A stretch of 64,000 bases of DNA, from positions 1,054,001 to 1,118,000 of the forward strand of contig NC_012785.1 of assembly GCF_000023325.1 (NCBI RefSeq), written 5' to 3'. Source of the DNA: Kosmotoga olearia TBF 19.5.1 (lineage in GTDB: Bacteria; Thermotogota; Thermotogae; Petrotogales; Kosmotogaceae). Shown here piece after piece: positions 1-7,506 of this stretch. The first letter of the stretch is position 1. Each line of letters begins with the position of its first letter. The position numbers and the translations under genes are program-made. Below the pieces are notes generated by a model, which was not told the DNA's origin, did not search any database, and saw only the letters and a program-made list of their open reading frames with translations.

Positions 1-323
1 GAGTCAACGGAAAAAATGGTAAAGTTACATTTTTTCCTGGAAAAGTACTTTTGTATTCCCTCAATAACCTTGAGATAAAACTGATAATCTCTACTTTCAA
101 TTCCCCTAAAAACTTCATCAGTACAGCCTATTCCTATCTCCCAATAGCGTTTTTTGGCAAGGTTTTTTGCAAAAAGGTCAGGTGTGTAGTCAAGAGATTC
201 TATTGCCATCAAAACTTTTTGTCGGGTTTTTTCAGAAACATTCGGACTTCCATTTAAAACGCGGGATACTGTTGCAGTTGATACATTCGCGATTCGTGCT
301 ATGTCTTTTGTTCTCACTTTCAA
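1..323 (-). CDS. LacI-family transcriptional regulator, N-terminal part (cut by window edge)
   Basis: Reading the minus strand gives a typical LacI helix-turn-helix followed by a hinge: RTKDIARIANVSTATVSRVL, then an NGSPNVSEKTR segment and the beginning of the ligand-binding domain. The gene runs off the left edge, so only about 107 residues are visible. An ATG at 332 sits directly against the AAAGGAGG ribosome-binding site. The in-frame TTG at 323 has a normal 7-base spacing and is preferred. A palindromic operator lies just upstream, next to a TATAAA-like -10 (361-366), which suggests autorepression. Sugar-responsive control is expected from the family. The effector and regulon cannot be read here. 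Confidence 0.88.
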   Translation of the reverse strand, partial: MKVRTKDIARIANVSTATVSRVLNGSPNVSEKTRQKVLMAIESLDYTPDLFAKNLAKKRYWEIGIGCTDEVFRGIESRDYQFYLKVIEGIQKYFSRKKCNFTIFSVD

Positions 324-346
324 AAGCTTCATCCTCCTTTGGTAAT

Positions 347-360
347 TGTAAGCGATTACA
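347..360. promoter_or_regulatory. LacI-type operator 1
   Basis: TGTAAGCGATTACA is a near-perfect palindrome with the central CG step typical of LacI/CcpA-family operators. It lies 24 bases upstream of the LacI start and abuts a TATAAA-like -10 on the minus strand. The same 14 bases occur in reverse complement at 475-488. Confidence 0.75.
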
Positions 361-474
361 TTTATATGCCATATTATTTCACATCAAAGGTTATTAAAGC
401 TAACCTGTTTTCTACTGAACATATACAGTCAGGACTAAATAATCCGGATTAGCGGTTTTTGACTGAAGTGATTA

Positions 475-488
475 TGTAATCGCTTACA
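475..488. promoter_or_regulatory. LacI-type operator 2
   Basis: TGTAATCGCTTACA is the exact reverse complement of operator 1, with centres 128 bp apart. A TATAAT box at 504-509 lies just to its right on the plus strand. The site could therefore repress a rightward promoter or act as an auxiliary looping operator. No convincing gene follows on the plus strand. Confidence 0.65.
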
Positions 489-632
489 ATTGCATTGAAA
501 AGATATAATATATGAATTTTTTCACAAAATACAACGGCATATGACCTTTTTAAGCGAAACACGAAATGATAAATGCGAAGTATTTCACAAGCAGATTGCT
601 TATGTATGCGGATACATTTTTGGTGGTGAGCG

Positions 633-695
633 CTGGTCTGCGTCCAGGAGGATTGGAATGGCTATGCCGTTGACGCTTGGAGCGACTACGTCGCT
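633..695. repeat. Micro-hairpin repeat units (locus 1)
   Basis: Three short palindromes follow one another: CTGGTCTGCGTCCAG (633-647), AATGGCTATGCCGTT (657-671, one G-T pair) and AGCGACTACGTCGCT (681-695). Each is about 15 bases with a 5-7-base arm. The middle unit recurs almost unchanged at 19599-19613. This is the least regular member of the dispersed hairpin-array family. Confidence 0.6.
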
Positions 696-726
696 GACAA
701 AAAAGGGCACAGCATCCTGTATAAAA

Positions 727-950
727 TCCGAGAGTCCGAGACCCGAGAATCCGAGAAATCAAGAACAGCGGATCTTGAATCATGTTCAGGATGACGGTTT
801 TACCAAACGTCGCTTCATCAGTCGACAGCTTCCGCAAGCATCCTGTTTTTCTCAGACTCTCTTGTTTTTCCAATCTCCAGTTTCTAACATCCAATCTCGC
901 TCTTGATCTCTAATCCCGGGTCTCGGGCTCTCGGTTCTCGGATTCTCGGT
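727..950. repeat. Intergenic repeat island: CTCGG/CCGAG degenerate tandem repeats and palindrome
   Basis: At 727-760 there is a run of 7-9-base units of the type CCGAGAG, CCGAGAC, CCGAGAA. The opposite-strand version (CTCGGGCT, CTCGGTTCT, CTCGGATT) fills 912-950. Between them, 772-792 is an imperfect copy of the ATCCTGAA...TTCAGGAT palindrome. Overlapping open frames on both strands (541-906 and 550-894) look like by-products of this repetitive DNA, and I do not call them genes. Confidence 0.65.
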
Positions 951-994
951 TATTTATCTGCACCCTAGACCCGGTTTTTATAGTCTCGGCTTTC

Positions 995-1033
995 TAAAAA
1001 AAAAAGAAACGGCGCTCTTTTCGAACGCCGTTC
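995..1033 (-). terminator. Rho-independent terminator after tRNA-Pro
   Basis: On the minus strand ACGGCGTTCG and CGAGCGCCGT-like arms form a GC-rich hairpin followed by a run of T (A9 on the plus strand, 996-1005). It lies directly downstream of the tRNA. Confidence 0.8.
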
Positions 1034-1034
1034 C

Positions 1035-1110
1035 TGGTCGGGGCGACTGGACTTGAACCAGCGACCTTCTGCGCCCCATGCAGACACGCTTCCATCTGCG
1101 CTACGCCCCG
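1035..1110 (-). tRNA. tRNA-Pro (anticodon GGG)
   Basis: The minus strand folds as a full cloverleaf. The acceptor stem is CGGGGCG/CGCCCCG. The anticodon stem TCTGC/GCAGA encloses the loop ATGGGGC, so the anticodon is GGG. The T-arm is GCTGG-TTCAAGT-CCAGT. A CCA end is encoded at 1037-1035. It reads proline CCC (and CCU) codons. Confidence 0.95.
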
Positions 1111-1251
1111 CTAAACTTCATTCTATCACAGAGAACAATCACTTTCAAGTATATTGTCTATGGCACTTTTTTGTTGTACATCCGGGAGGGTATATGGTTT
1201 CTTTATTCATGTTAAAATTCAATTGAGAAGAGAGGGAAGGAGGGGGGTAAT

Positions 1252-2352
1252 TTGGATGATACGGTTATCCTCACCTTATATGAAAGACAGATTCTGGTAG
1301 AAGGTATTGATATTGAATTTCAACAAAGACTCACAGAGCAGGTTTTGGGAGTTCCGAGAATACCTGCCGAAAGGTTGATAGTAAGGTTATTGTTCAGGTC
1401 AGGGTTGCTTGGGGTTTCCCAAGACTATTCCTGGGATGAAATGAAAGTTCTTTCGGGGATTAATTCTTATATTTTTCCTTCTTCAGAAACTACGGTTATT
1501 TTCGAAAATTCAAGTGAGATGTCAGTTGAGTATGACAACACCAATGATCGGGTTACAGTAAAATCCCCGGCAAATATTTCGGATATAGCCGCGGTAATAC
1601 TGGCAAGCAAGGTCTTCATGGCTTTTTTGAAGAAGGAAGGCACAAAGCTTTCCCCGGATATAATACCGGATTTTGGCAGATTTTCAATCCCGGAAAACAA
1701 AAAGGTAATGGTGGTCGGAGCTGGAGGGCTTGGATCACCGGTAATTGAATATTTGCTCCGTTGGGGATTGAAAAAGCTGGTGGTTGTCGACAATGATTGG
1801 GTGAATGTATCCAACCTTCACAGACAGACGTTGTATTTCTACGAAGATATTGGGAAGCCAAAGGTCAAGGTTTTAGAGAAAAGGATTTCCCGTTTCATGC
1901 AGGACGTTGAAATCATCGGTTATGAGACAACATTTTGTGGAGAAATGTTGTCAAAAGAGAAACCAGATGTTGTTGTTTCAGCGGTGGATAATTTCAGGAC
2001 TCGTTATGAAATCAACTATGAGTGTTATCGCAGGTACGTACCTTTTATCGACGCTGGTGTGTCTGGATACGAGGGTTATGTGATGAGACATACACCTGAA
2101 GAATCTTGTTACAGATGCTTTGTTGGTGATGATAAAAAGGATAAAGAAGGTAAAAAGCCAATTCTACCATTTACCAGCTATTTGGGTGGACTGCTGCAGG
2201 CTTACTGGGTATCTGCATTGTTAAATAATAAGAAATTGCCTCAAGCGTATTGGTTTGATCTGAAGAACATGATTTTCAGTTCTTTTGAGGTTCCAAAAAA
2301 GGAAACATGTCCTGTTTGTGGGAGGAATAGCCGTGGACGTCGTTTATGGTGA
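1252..2352 (+). CDS. ThiF/MoeB/HesA-family E1-like adenylyltransferase
   Basis: E1-like enzyme expected to adenylate the C-terminus of a ubiquitin-like sulfur carrier. Start is TTG at 1252 behind GGAGGGGGG. The C-terminal two thirds is the classical E1 fold: a nucleotide-binding VVGAGGLGSPVIEYLLRWG near residue 155, an acidic VVDND strand end, and SNLHRQ with the catalytic Arg. Zinc-type CxxC pairs are CYRC near 290 and CPVC near 355. The first 150 residues do not resemble usual MoeB or ThiF N-termini and I do not recognise them. The last 20 bases overlap the sulfur-carrier gene, so the two proteins are almost certainly partners. The product (thiamin, molybdopterin/tungstopterin or tRNA thiolation) cannot be decided from sequence. 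Confidence 0.88.
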   Translation: MDDTVILTLYERQILVEGIDIEFQQRLTEQVLGVPRIPAERLIVRLLFRSGLLGVSQDYSWDEMKVLSGINSYIFPSSETTVIFENSSEMSVEYDNTNDRVTVKSPANISDIAAVILASKVFMAFLKKEGTKLSPDIIPDFGRFSIPENKKVMVVGAGGLGSPVIEYLLRWGLKKLVVVDNDWVNVSNLHRQTLYFYEDIGKPKVKVLEKRISRFMQDVEIIGYETTFCGEMLSKEKPDVVVSAVDNFRTRYEINYECYRRYVPFIDAGVSGYEGYVMRHTPEESCYRCFVGDDKKDKEGKKPILPFTSYLGGLLQAYWVSALLNNKKLPQAYWFDLKNMIFSSFEVPKKETCPVCGRNSRGRRLW

Positions 2353-2521
2353 TAAGAAGTGGAAATTCAACGAATCCATGACAGTTAAAGAACTTCTGGA
2401 AAAGACCGGTTTGAGAAGAGATCCGGTACTTGTTATGGCGGATGGACGTTTGTTAAGTCCGGAAGATGTTATTCATGCAGATGCCAGGGTACTAATAATA
2501 AATGCGGCGAATGGAGGTTAG
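2333..2521 (+). CDS. ThiS/MoaD-like sulfur carrier protein
   Basis: A 62-residue beta-grasp-type protein. The GTG at 2333 is chosen because GGAGG at 2321-2325 lies 7 bases upstream; a longer frame from 2285 would be buried in the E1 gene. It ends in AANGG, the diglycine terminus that is adenylated and thiocarboxylated in ThiS, MoaD and Urm1-type carriers. Its start lies inside the 3' end of the E1-like gene, which fits translational coupling. No thiazole or molybdopterin biosynthesis gene is nearby, so the recipient pathway is unknown. Confidence 0.85.
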   Translation: MDVVYGDKKWKFNESMTVKELLEKTGLRRDPVLVMADGRLLSPEDVIHADARVLIINAANGG

Positions 2522-2550
2522 CATACTCGCGCATACTCATGCATACTGTG
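2521..2550. repeat. Three tandem 10-bp repeats (GCATACT core)
   Basis: GCATACTCGC, GCATACTCAT and GCATACTGTG follow each other without gap, in exact 10-bp register, right after the sulfur-carrier stop codon and about 50 bp before the next promoter. The spacing is one helical turn, which would place the cores on one face of the DNA. This is an observation; no binding protein is known. Confidence 0.55.
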
Positions 2551-2601
2551 GTAAAAAAGAGTCCTTTTTCTTTAATTGCTGTATTTTATGAATAGGTCTT
2601 T

Positions 2602-2630
2602 TTGAAGGCAGCTATTTTCGTTGATAAAAT
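2602..2630 (+). promoter_or_regulatory. Sigma-70-type promoter for the cDPG synthetase-like gene
   Basis: TTGAAG (2602-2607), 17 bases, TAAAAT (2625-2630). Transcription would start near 2637. This rules out translation from the upstream in-frame codon at 2602 and supports the GTG start at 2671. Confidence 0.65.
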
Positions 2631-2670
2631 CAAAGCGGTACATTTAGAAAATCAAATGGAGGTGACATTT

Positions 2671-4002
2671 GTGACAAAGAAACGCGTCATAATAATGGGA
2701 GCTGCCGGAAGAGACTTCCATAATTTCAACACGTATTTTAGAGATAATCCAAATTATGAGGTAGTAGCTTTCACGGCAACACAAATCCCCGGTATCGATG
2801 ACAAGAAATATCCGGCTGAACTTGCCGGCGAACTGTATCCTGATGGGATACCTATCTATTCTGAAGAAAGACTTTTCGACCTTATAAGGGAACACAATAT
2901 CGATGAAGTTGTGCTCTCTTACAGTGATCTTCCTCATCAGTACGTGATGGAAAGAGCCGAAATAGTTCTCGCGGCTGGTGCGGATTTCAAACTGATGGGT
3001 CCAAAGAACACGATGTTGAAATCTTCTAAGCCTGTTATCTCGGTTTGTGCCATTAGGACAGGTTGTGGAAAAAGTCAGACCACCAGAAGGGTTCTCGATA
3101 TCCTCAGAGCCAAGGGTAAGAAAGTCGTTTCTATCAGGCACCCGATGCCTTATGGTGATCTGGTAAAGCAGAAGGTCCAGAGATTTGCAGATTATTCAGA
3201 TCTCGATAAGCACGAATGTACTATTGAAGAGCGTGAAGAATATGAACCTCATATCGACAGAGGTTCTATTATTTACGCTGGTGTTGACTACGAAGCCATT
3301 CTTCGCGAAGCTGAAAAAGAGGATGTTGACGTTATTCTCTGGGACGGCGGAAACAACGATTTCTCCTTCTACAAAACCGATCTTTATATAACCGTTGTTG
3401 ACCCGCACAGGCCCGGTCATGAAATTACATATTACCCCGGAATGGCAAACCTCATTATGGCCGATGTTATTGTTATCAACAAAGAAGAAACGGCAGATCC
3501 AGAAGGCATCGATATAGTCAGGAAGAACATTGCAAAATACAATCCCAATGCCATCGTTATCGATGCAGCTTCACCGCTCATCGTTGAAGATGGAGAGAGT
3601 ATCAAGGGTAAAAGAGTTCTTGTTGTCGAAGATGGACCAACCCTGACTCACGGTGAAATGAGATATGGTGCTGGCTGGGTTGCTGCAAAGAAATATGGCG
3701 CTGCTGAGATAATCGATCCCAGGCCATATGCTGTTGGTTCTATAATCGATACTTACAAGAAGTATAACCATCTTGACCAGATCCTGCCTGCCATGGGTTA
3801 CGGTGAAAAACAGATGAAAGAGCTTGAAGAAACCATAAACAACACGGACGCCGATCTTGTCATAATTGGAACCCCGATAGACCTCAGAAGGGTTATCAAG
3901 ATAAACAAACCTGCTGTGAGGGTAAGATACGAGCTTCAGGAGATTGGTGAGCCAACTCTGGAGCAGGTAATAGATGAGTTCCTGAAAAAGCACAATATCT
4001 GA
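2671..4002 (+). CDS. Cyclic 2,3-diphosphoglycerate synthetase-like GTPase (COG2403)
   Basis: A protein of 443 residues from GTG 2671, behind GGAGGTG. The N-terminal 120 residues form a Rossmann-like domain (VIIMGAAGRDFHNFN at the start). A P-loop domain follows, with TGCGKSQTTR near residue 130 and LWDGGNNDFSF near 225. This layout matches the family named after the Methanothermus enzyme that cyclises 2,3-diphosphoglycerate into the thermolyte cDPG. Bacterial homologues are often labelled only as GTPases, and cDPG synthesis here is an inference. The gene has its own promoter and a strong terminator, so it is monocistronic. Confidence 0.82.
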   Translation: MTKKRVIIMGAAGRDFHNFNTYFRDNPNYEVVAFTATQIPGIDDKKYPAELAGELYPDGIPIYSEERLFDLIREHNIDEVVLSYSDLPHQYVMERAEIVLAAGADFKLMGPKNTMLKSSKPVISVCAIRTGCGKSQTTRRVLDILRAKGKKVVSIRHPMPYGDLVKQKVQRFADYSDLDKHECTIEEREEYEPHIDRGSIIYAGVDYEAILREAEKEDVDVILWDGGNNDFSFYKTDLYITVVDPHRPGHEITYYPGMANLIMADVIVINKEETADPEGIDIVRKNIAKYNPNAIVIDAASPLIVEDGESIKGKRVLVVEDGPTLTHGEMRYGAGWVAAKKYGAAEIIDPRPYAVGSIIDTYKKYNHLDQILPAMGYGEKQMKELEETINNTDADLVIIGTPIDLRRVIKINKPAVRVRYELQEIGEPTLEQVIDEFLKKHNI

Positions 4003-4018
4003 GTTTGAATAAAAAGAA

Positions 4019-4049
4019 TCAAGCCGGGAGGTCATCTCCCGGCTTTTTT
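4019..4049 (+). terminator. Rho-independent terminator (possibly bidirectional)
   Basis: AAGCCGGGAG-GTCAT-CTCCCGGCTT followed by TTTTT. It lies 17 bp after the synthetase stop. A-rich sequence on the left could also let it serve the convergent gene ending at 4071. Confidence 0.9.
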
Positions 4050-4070
4050 ATGAGCACTGTTTGGTGTTTC

Positions 4071-4805
4071 TTAATCCAGAGTGTTTTCATCAATGGGTTT
4101 TAAATTTTTTCCATCGAAAATAAGTTCGTAGTCGAAGATCTGAGGTAAGAACGTTCTATATTCGTGTTGCCCTTTCATTGACATAAAAACAGCGTCTATT
4201 AACTTATAAGCGTGTATTTGCTCTCCCTTTCTTGTGAACTTATAAACTGGTGTGTAAAAGCTGTTGAAGACAATCGGGGCAACGATCCTTCCACCTGAAC
4301 TTTTGAGTTGTTCTATCCATTGAACGGGAAGGGTTTCGCAAGCAACCATAGAGATTATGGCATCGTAAGGAGCCTTCAAACTATATCCCTCAAATCCGTC
4401 TCCACTGATGCAGGTAATATTTTCAACCCCATAACGTTCGAAATTCCTTAGTGCTATTTCATGGAGTTCACGATTGTACTCGATGCTAATGACTTCGCCA
4501 TCTTTGAGAATTTTGGCGAGTATTAGAGTGGCATATCCTGTTCCTGTCCCTATGTCAAGCACTTTCTCATTTCCTGTGAGATTTAGATTTTGAATCATTT
4601 GGACAACAAGGGATGGTTGGGTTGAGGTGCTGATGATGAACCCGTTCTTTTCTGCGGAAGGAAGGACTTCATCGATGTGCGCGAGGAATTTATATTTCGG
4701 CAGGACAAACTCGCTTCTGTCAATTTCGCACATCGCCTGATAAATTCTTGAATCTCTTATGATGTTCCTCTGGAGCAGTTCATCGGCGAGGTCACGGGAC
4801 TTCAT
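4071..4805 (-). CDS. pcm: Protein-L-isoaspartate O-methyltransferase
   Basis: SAM-dependent methyltransferase that starts repair of isoaspartyl damage in proteins. The 244 residues contain the family hallmarks: ISTSTQPSLVVQMIQNL before the core, motif I VLDIGTGTGYATLILA near residue 83, and acidic motif SIEYNRELHEIA. The SGDGFEG and VACETLPVQWIEQL segments follow in order. The last 50 residues extend beyond the usual 210-220-residue catalytic domain. The ATG is weakly supported by GAGGAATG 13 bases upstream. It stands alone and converges on the preceding gene. Confidence 0.9.
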   Translation of the reverse strand: MKSRDLADELLQRNIIRDSRIYQAMCEIDRSEFVLPKYKFLAHIDEVLPSAEKNGFIISTSTQPSLVVQMIQNLNLTGNEKVLDIGTGTGYATLILAKILKDGEVISIEYNRELHEIALRNFERYGVENITCISGDGFEGYSLKAPYDAIISMVACETLPVQWIEQLKSSGGRIVAPIVFNSFYTPVYKFTRKGEQIHAYKLIDAVFMSMKGQHEYRTFLPQIFDYELIFDGKNLKPIDENTLD

Positions 4806-5434
4806 GATGTTTAGGCATTCCTCGTATTATTAATGAAATGCCAGTACCTCCCTTCTTCGGATTTTTAGCCAATTTTTGTTTTTTTTTGTCTTCTTTCACG
4901 TATTAGTGTGAGTCCCTTACGAAGTATAACAGTTATATTCTTTTTTCACAGCAGAGTGTTATCTCTAATCAGGCAGTAATTTGCCAAGTCAATATCAAAA
5001 TCTCATTTGTGAAAACCCGCTTCGGTGATGCAAACGCTTTTTTCCGATATAAAATAATTCGGTCGATTTTGTTAGTAATTCACGGTGATTTTTATCCAAT
5101 GTTATAGCTCAATCGTATGATATTTCCACGAGGGAAACTATACAAGAAAAGCGAAGGAAACGCTAAAAAAACCGATTTACAGTGAGATATTACCGAATTT
5201 TGAGGATTACAAGTAAAAAAAGCAGTTATTCTCGTGAATAATCACGTTTATACACTCTTTGGCGATATTGCCCTCGAATTGTACAATAAAGATGTCAAAC
5301 GAATGAGATATACTTTAGAACAATAAATAAGAAAGATTCTATCAATTACATCAAACGATTAAATTCAAAACAACGCATGGAAGTAGAAGGCAGTAATCTG
5401 TAAGTAAGAATACATAATCTATTTAAAGGGGGTA
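4806..5434. other. AT-rich intergenic region with degenerate coding-like fragments
   Basis: No intact gene is visible. Short plus-strand open stretches look protein-like but are broken. One reads EGNYTRKAKETLKK and shifts frame at a run of seven A (5165-5171). The next frame reads PIYSEILPNFEDYK and stops at 5213. A third runs from about 5204 to 5326 and contains VKKAVILVNNHVYTLFGD. They could be the remains of one small gene. The alternative is chance open frames in AT-rich DNA. Confidence 0.35.
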
Positions 5435-5440
5435 ATGAGA

Positions 5441-5515
5441 ATGATACCAACACCGATGGGAAGTCCAGGACTTTGGGCAGTACCTGTGGAAGACGAGGAA
5501 TTGGGGGAAGTTTAG
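5441..5515 (+). CDS. Putative 24-residue small peptide
   Basis: A short open frame begins at ATG 5441, eight bases after AAAGGGGG, and encodes MIPTPMGSPGLWAVP followed by an acidic tail (VEDEELGEV). An ATG at 5435 is in frame but too close to the ribosome-binding site. A strong hairpin terminator on the same strand starts 27 bases after the stop. The terminator lies inside the 3' end of a gene on the other strand and would have no purpose without a plus-strand transcript. I do not recognise the peptide. It has no cysteines and no signal peptide, and no modification enzyme lies next to it. Confidence 0.5.
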   Translation: MIPTPMGSPGLWAVPVEDEELGEV

Positions 5516-5538
5516 TATAAGAATCTGAAATGTGGAAG

Positions 5539-7239
5539 TTATACGGGGCTGTGCCCCGTTTGTTTTTTTAGTAACTCTTCGAGGATTTCAGACCAGATCT
5601 CTTCGAAACCAAGCTCGTAAGGTTGCGGAATCCCTTCTTTTGCACACAATTCGAGGTTCTCGATTATTTCTTTTCTTACAATATCTTTTCCGTGGTCGTG
5701 GATATATTTCAGCGCTTCGTATGAGGACCAGCCTTTTCTGTACGGACGATCGGTCGTCAGAGCGTCGTAGATATCCGCAATCGCGACTATCTGGGCGAGT
5801 TTAGGTATTTCCTCTCCTTTTAAGCTCAAGGGATAGCCGGAGCCATCCAGGCGTTCGTGGTGCAGCATAACCACGTCCACTATCTCTTTGGGAAAGTCCT
5901 GCTTCTTCAAATACTGAGCCCCGATCAGGGGATGTTGTTCAATGATCGCTCTTTCTTCAGGGGTTAGCTTTGTTGGTTTGTTCAGTATTTCGGAAGGTAT
6001 TTCGATCTTCCCGAAGTCGTGGAACATAGCACCTACGGAAAGATAGAAAAGGTGGGTGCGGTCTATTCCGAGTTTTCTGGCGATTCTGTGGGAGATCATG
6101 GAGACCCTGAGCGTGTGCGAAGCTGTGTAGTTGTCCTTCTTTCTGAGTTCCTCGATGAGTTCTTTAAAAATAAGCGCGATACTTGCAAGAAGGTTATTGA
6201 GAAGATCTTCTATATGCGGAGAACTGACTTTATAGACGTGCAAGAGTTCAAATGCTTTTATTGCGCTTTTAAGGCCTTCAAAGTTTTTACCCTCGCTGTT
6301 TTTTATCAATGCATCGAGAATGAGTGTTTCGCCTTTCATATAGTTGTTTATCTTATATTCAGGGGAACTTATTAACTTTTCATGATAAATTTTCGCGCGC
6401 TGGATGTTTCCTTTCATAACGTAGTAATGTCCCAAAAAAATGTGAGAAGACCAATCACTTATCCACTCTTTTCGTGAATTGAGTTCTTCTAGTTTTTGAA
6501 CAACCATGGCAGCTTTTTTATAGTCAGATAATTGCAAAAATATCTTCAATTTCAGTGTTTCACGATATCCAACTATAGTTGGATAAGCATTATCATCGAT
6601 TTTTTCAAGTATATTTATGGCCGATTTATATCTTCTTTTACTGTAATAATAGTTGGCCAGATTGATGAAGATTATCAATTTTTTTGTTTCAGTATCTGCG
6701 TATTTTAGCGCCGCGAAATAATATCTTTCGGGATCACCTTCCTGAAAGAATTGAGCGATAACGAGAGCCAGACCGTTGTAGTATTCGAAACCAAAATCCT
6801 CCGGGATGAATTTTTCTAATCGAACCAGCTTGTTATAGTTTTTCAGGGTTTCTGCCGTATCCCCGGTATCGAATGCGGTCATCATCTGGAGAAAACGTAG
6901 TTTGATAACATACAGAAGTTTCTCATCTTCATTCTTTATAAATTCCTCAGCCAACGACAAAATCAATTTTGCTCTTCCATCAAGGTTTCTTCTGACAAAA
7001 AAATACGCGAGTTCATAGATTCCTTCCAGTAATTGTTCTTTTGTAAAATTTTCTATGATGGGTTTTTTTGCAAAAGCTTTTGTTATGGCAAAGTCAAGTG
7101 CCACGGCAAAATTGAACGATTCATCATTTAAATCGTTCTTTTCCAAAATCTTTTTAAGTTCGTTTTGTATTTCATCGGCGTGCTCGTAATCAAACTTTTT
7201 TGCCAGACGTCTTAGTCGCTTCAGTATATTTTCAGTCAT
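5539..7239 (-). CDS. HD-GYP domain protein with helical-repeat N-terminus
   Basis: Probable cyclic-di-GMP phosphodiesterase of 566 residues. Residues 1-350 are helical with TPR-like pairs (for example AALKYADTETKKLIIFINLA and YYYSKRRYKSAINILEKI) and no membrane segment. The C-terminal 190 residues are HD-GYP: HTLRVSMISHRIARKLG, HDFGK with the metal-binding HD pair, IEQHPLIGAQYL, and HHERLDGSGYP with the GYP signature. Start ATG 7239 follows GAGGAG. The TPR-like part suggests sensing through protein contacts. It is monocistronic, and its 3' end is shared with the convergent small-peptide terminator. Confidence 0.88.
   Translation of the reverse strand: MTENILKRLRRLAKKFDYEHADEIQNELKKILEKNDLNDESFNFAVALDFAITKAFAKKPIIENFTKEQLLEGIYELAYFFVRRNLDGRAKLILSLAEEFIKNEDEKLLYVIKLRFLQMMTAFDTGDTAETLKNYNKLVRLEKFIPEDFGFEYYNGLALVIAQFFQEGDPERYYFAALKYADTETKKLIIFINLANYYYSKRRYKSAINILEKIDDNAYPTIVGYRETLKLKIFLQLSDYKKAAMVVQKLEELNSRKEWISDWSSHIFLGHYYVMKGNIQRAKIYHEKLISSPEYKINNYMKGETLILDALIKNSEGKNFEGLKSAIKAFELLHVYKVSSPHIEDLLNNLLASIALIFKELIEELRKKDNYTASHTLRVSMISHRIARKLGIDRTHLFYLSVGAMFHDFGKIEIPSEILNKPTKLTPEERAIIEQHPLIGAQYLKKQDFPKEIVDVVMLHHERLDGSGYPLSLKGEEIPKLAQIVAIADIYDALTTDRPYRKGWSSYEALKYIHDHGKDIVRKEIIENLELCAKEGIPQPYELGFEEIWSEILEELLKKQTGHSPV
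5543..5568 (+). terminator. Rho-independent terminator of the small-peptide unit
   Basis: ACGGGGC-TGT-GCCCCGT followed by TTGTTTTTTT. It overlaps the last codons of the HD-GYP gene on the minus strand, and its T run is on the plus strand. Confidence 0.8.
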
Positions 7240-7439
7240 ATTTTCTCCTCAAGAATATGTTACCATGAAAACCGCTTTAAGAAGAACCCTCTAAGCGTAC
7301 TAAATTTTGAATCAACGCTTAATATTTTCACACAATCGATTGATATGGAAAATATCCACTTATTTTATTATATTGGGTTCAATGGTTTGTATGTAGGGTA
7401 TCTATTTAGTCATTTTCGCTATTGGTTATTGTTCAGAAA

Positions 7440-7467
7440 AGTAAAAACCAGAGAACCTTCTCTGGTT
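7440..7467 (-). terminator. Terminator after the tldD-tldE operon
   Basis: On the minus strand AACCAGAGAA-GG-TTCTCTGGTT is followed by TTTAC. It lies about 40 bp past the TldE stop. Confidence 0.7.
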
Positions 7468-7506
7468 CCCTGGTTCTCCGGTTTCCTATATTATTTTCTT
7501 TTGTTG

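Noticed and set aside
541-906. Open frames on both strands (121 and 114 codons)
   Set aside because: They cover each other and consist of the translated hairpin, palindrome and CCGAG repeats. Neither has a credible ribosome-binding site or protein-like composition.
2285-2332. Longer sulfur-carrier start at 2285
   Set aside because: It lies within the E1 gene without a ribosome-binding site, whereas GTG 2333 has GGAGG at 7 bases and gives a normal 62-residue carrier.
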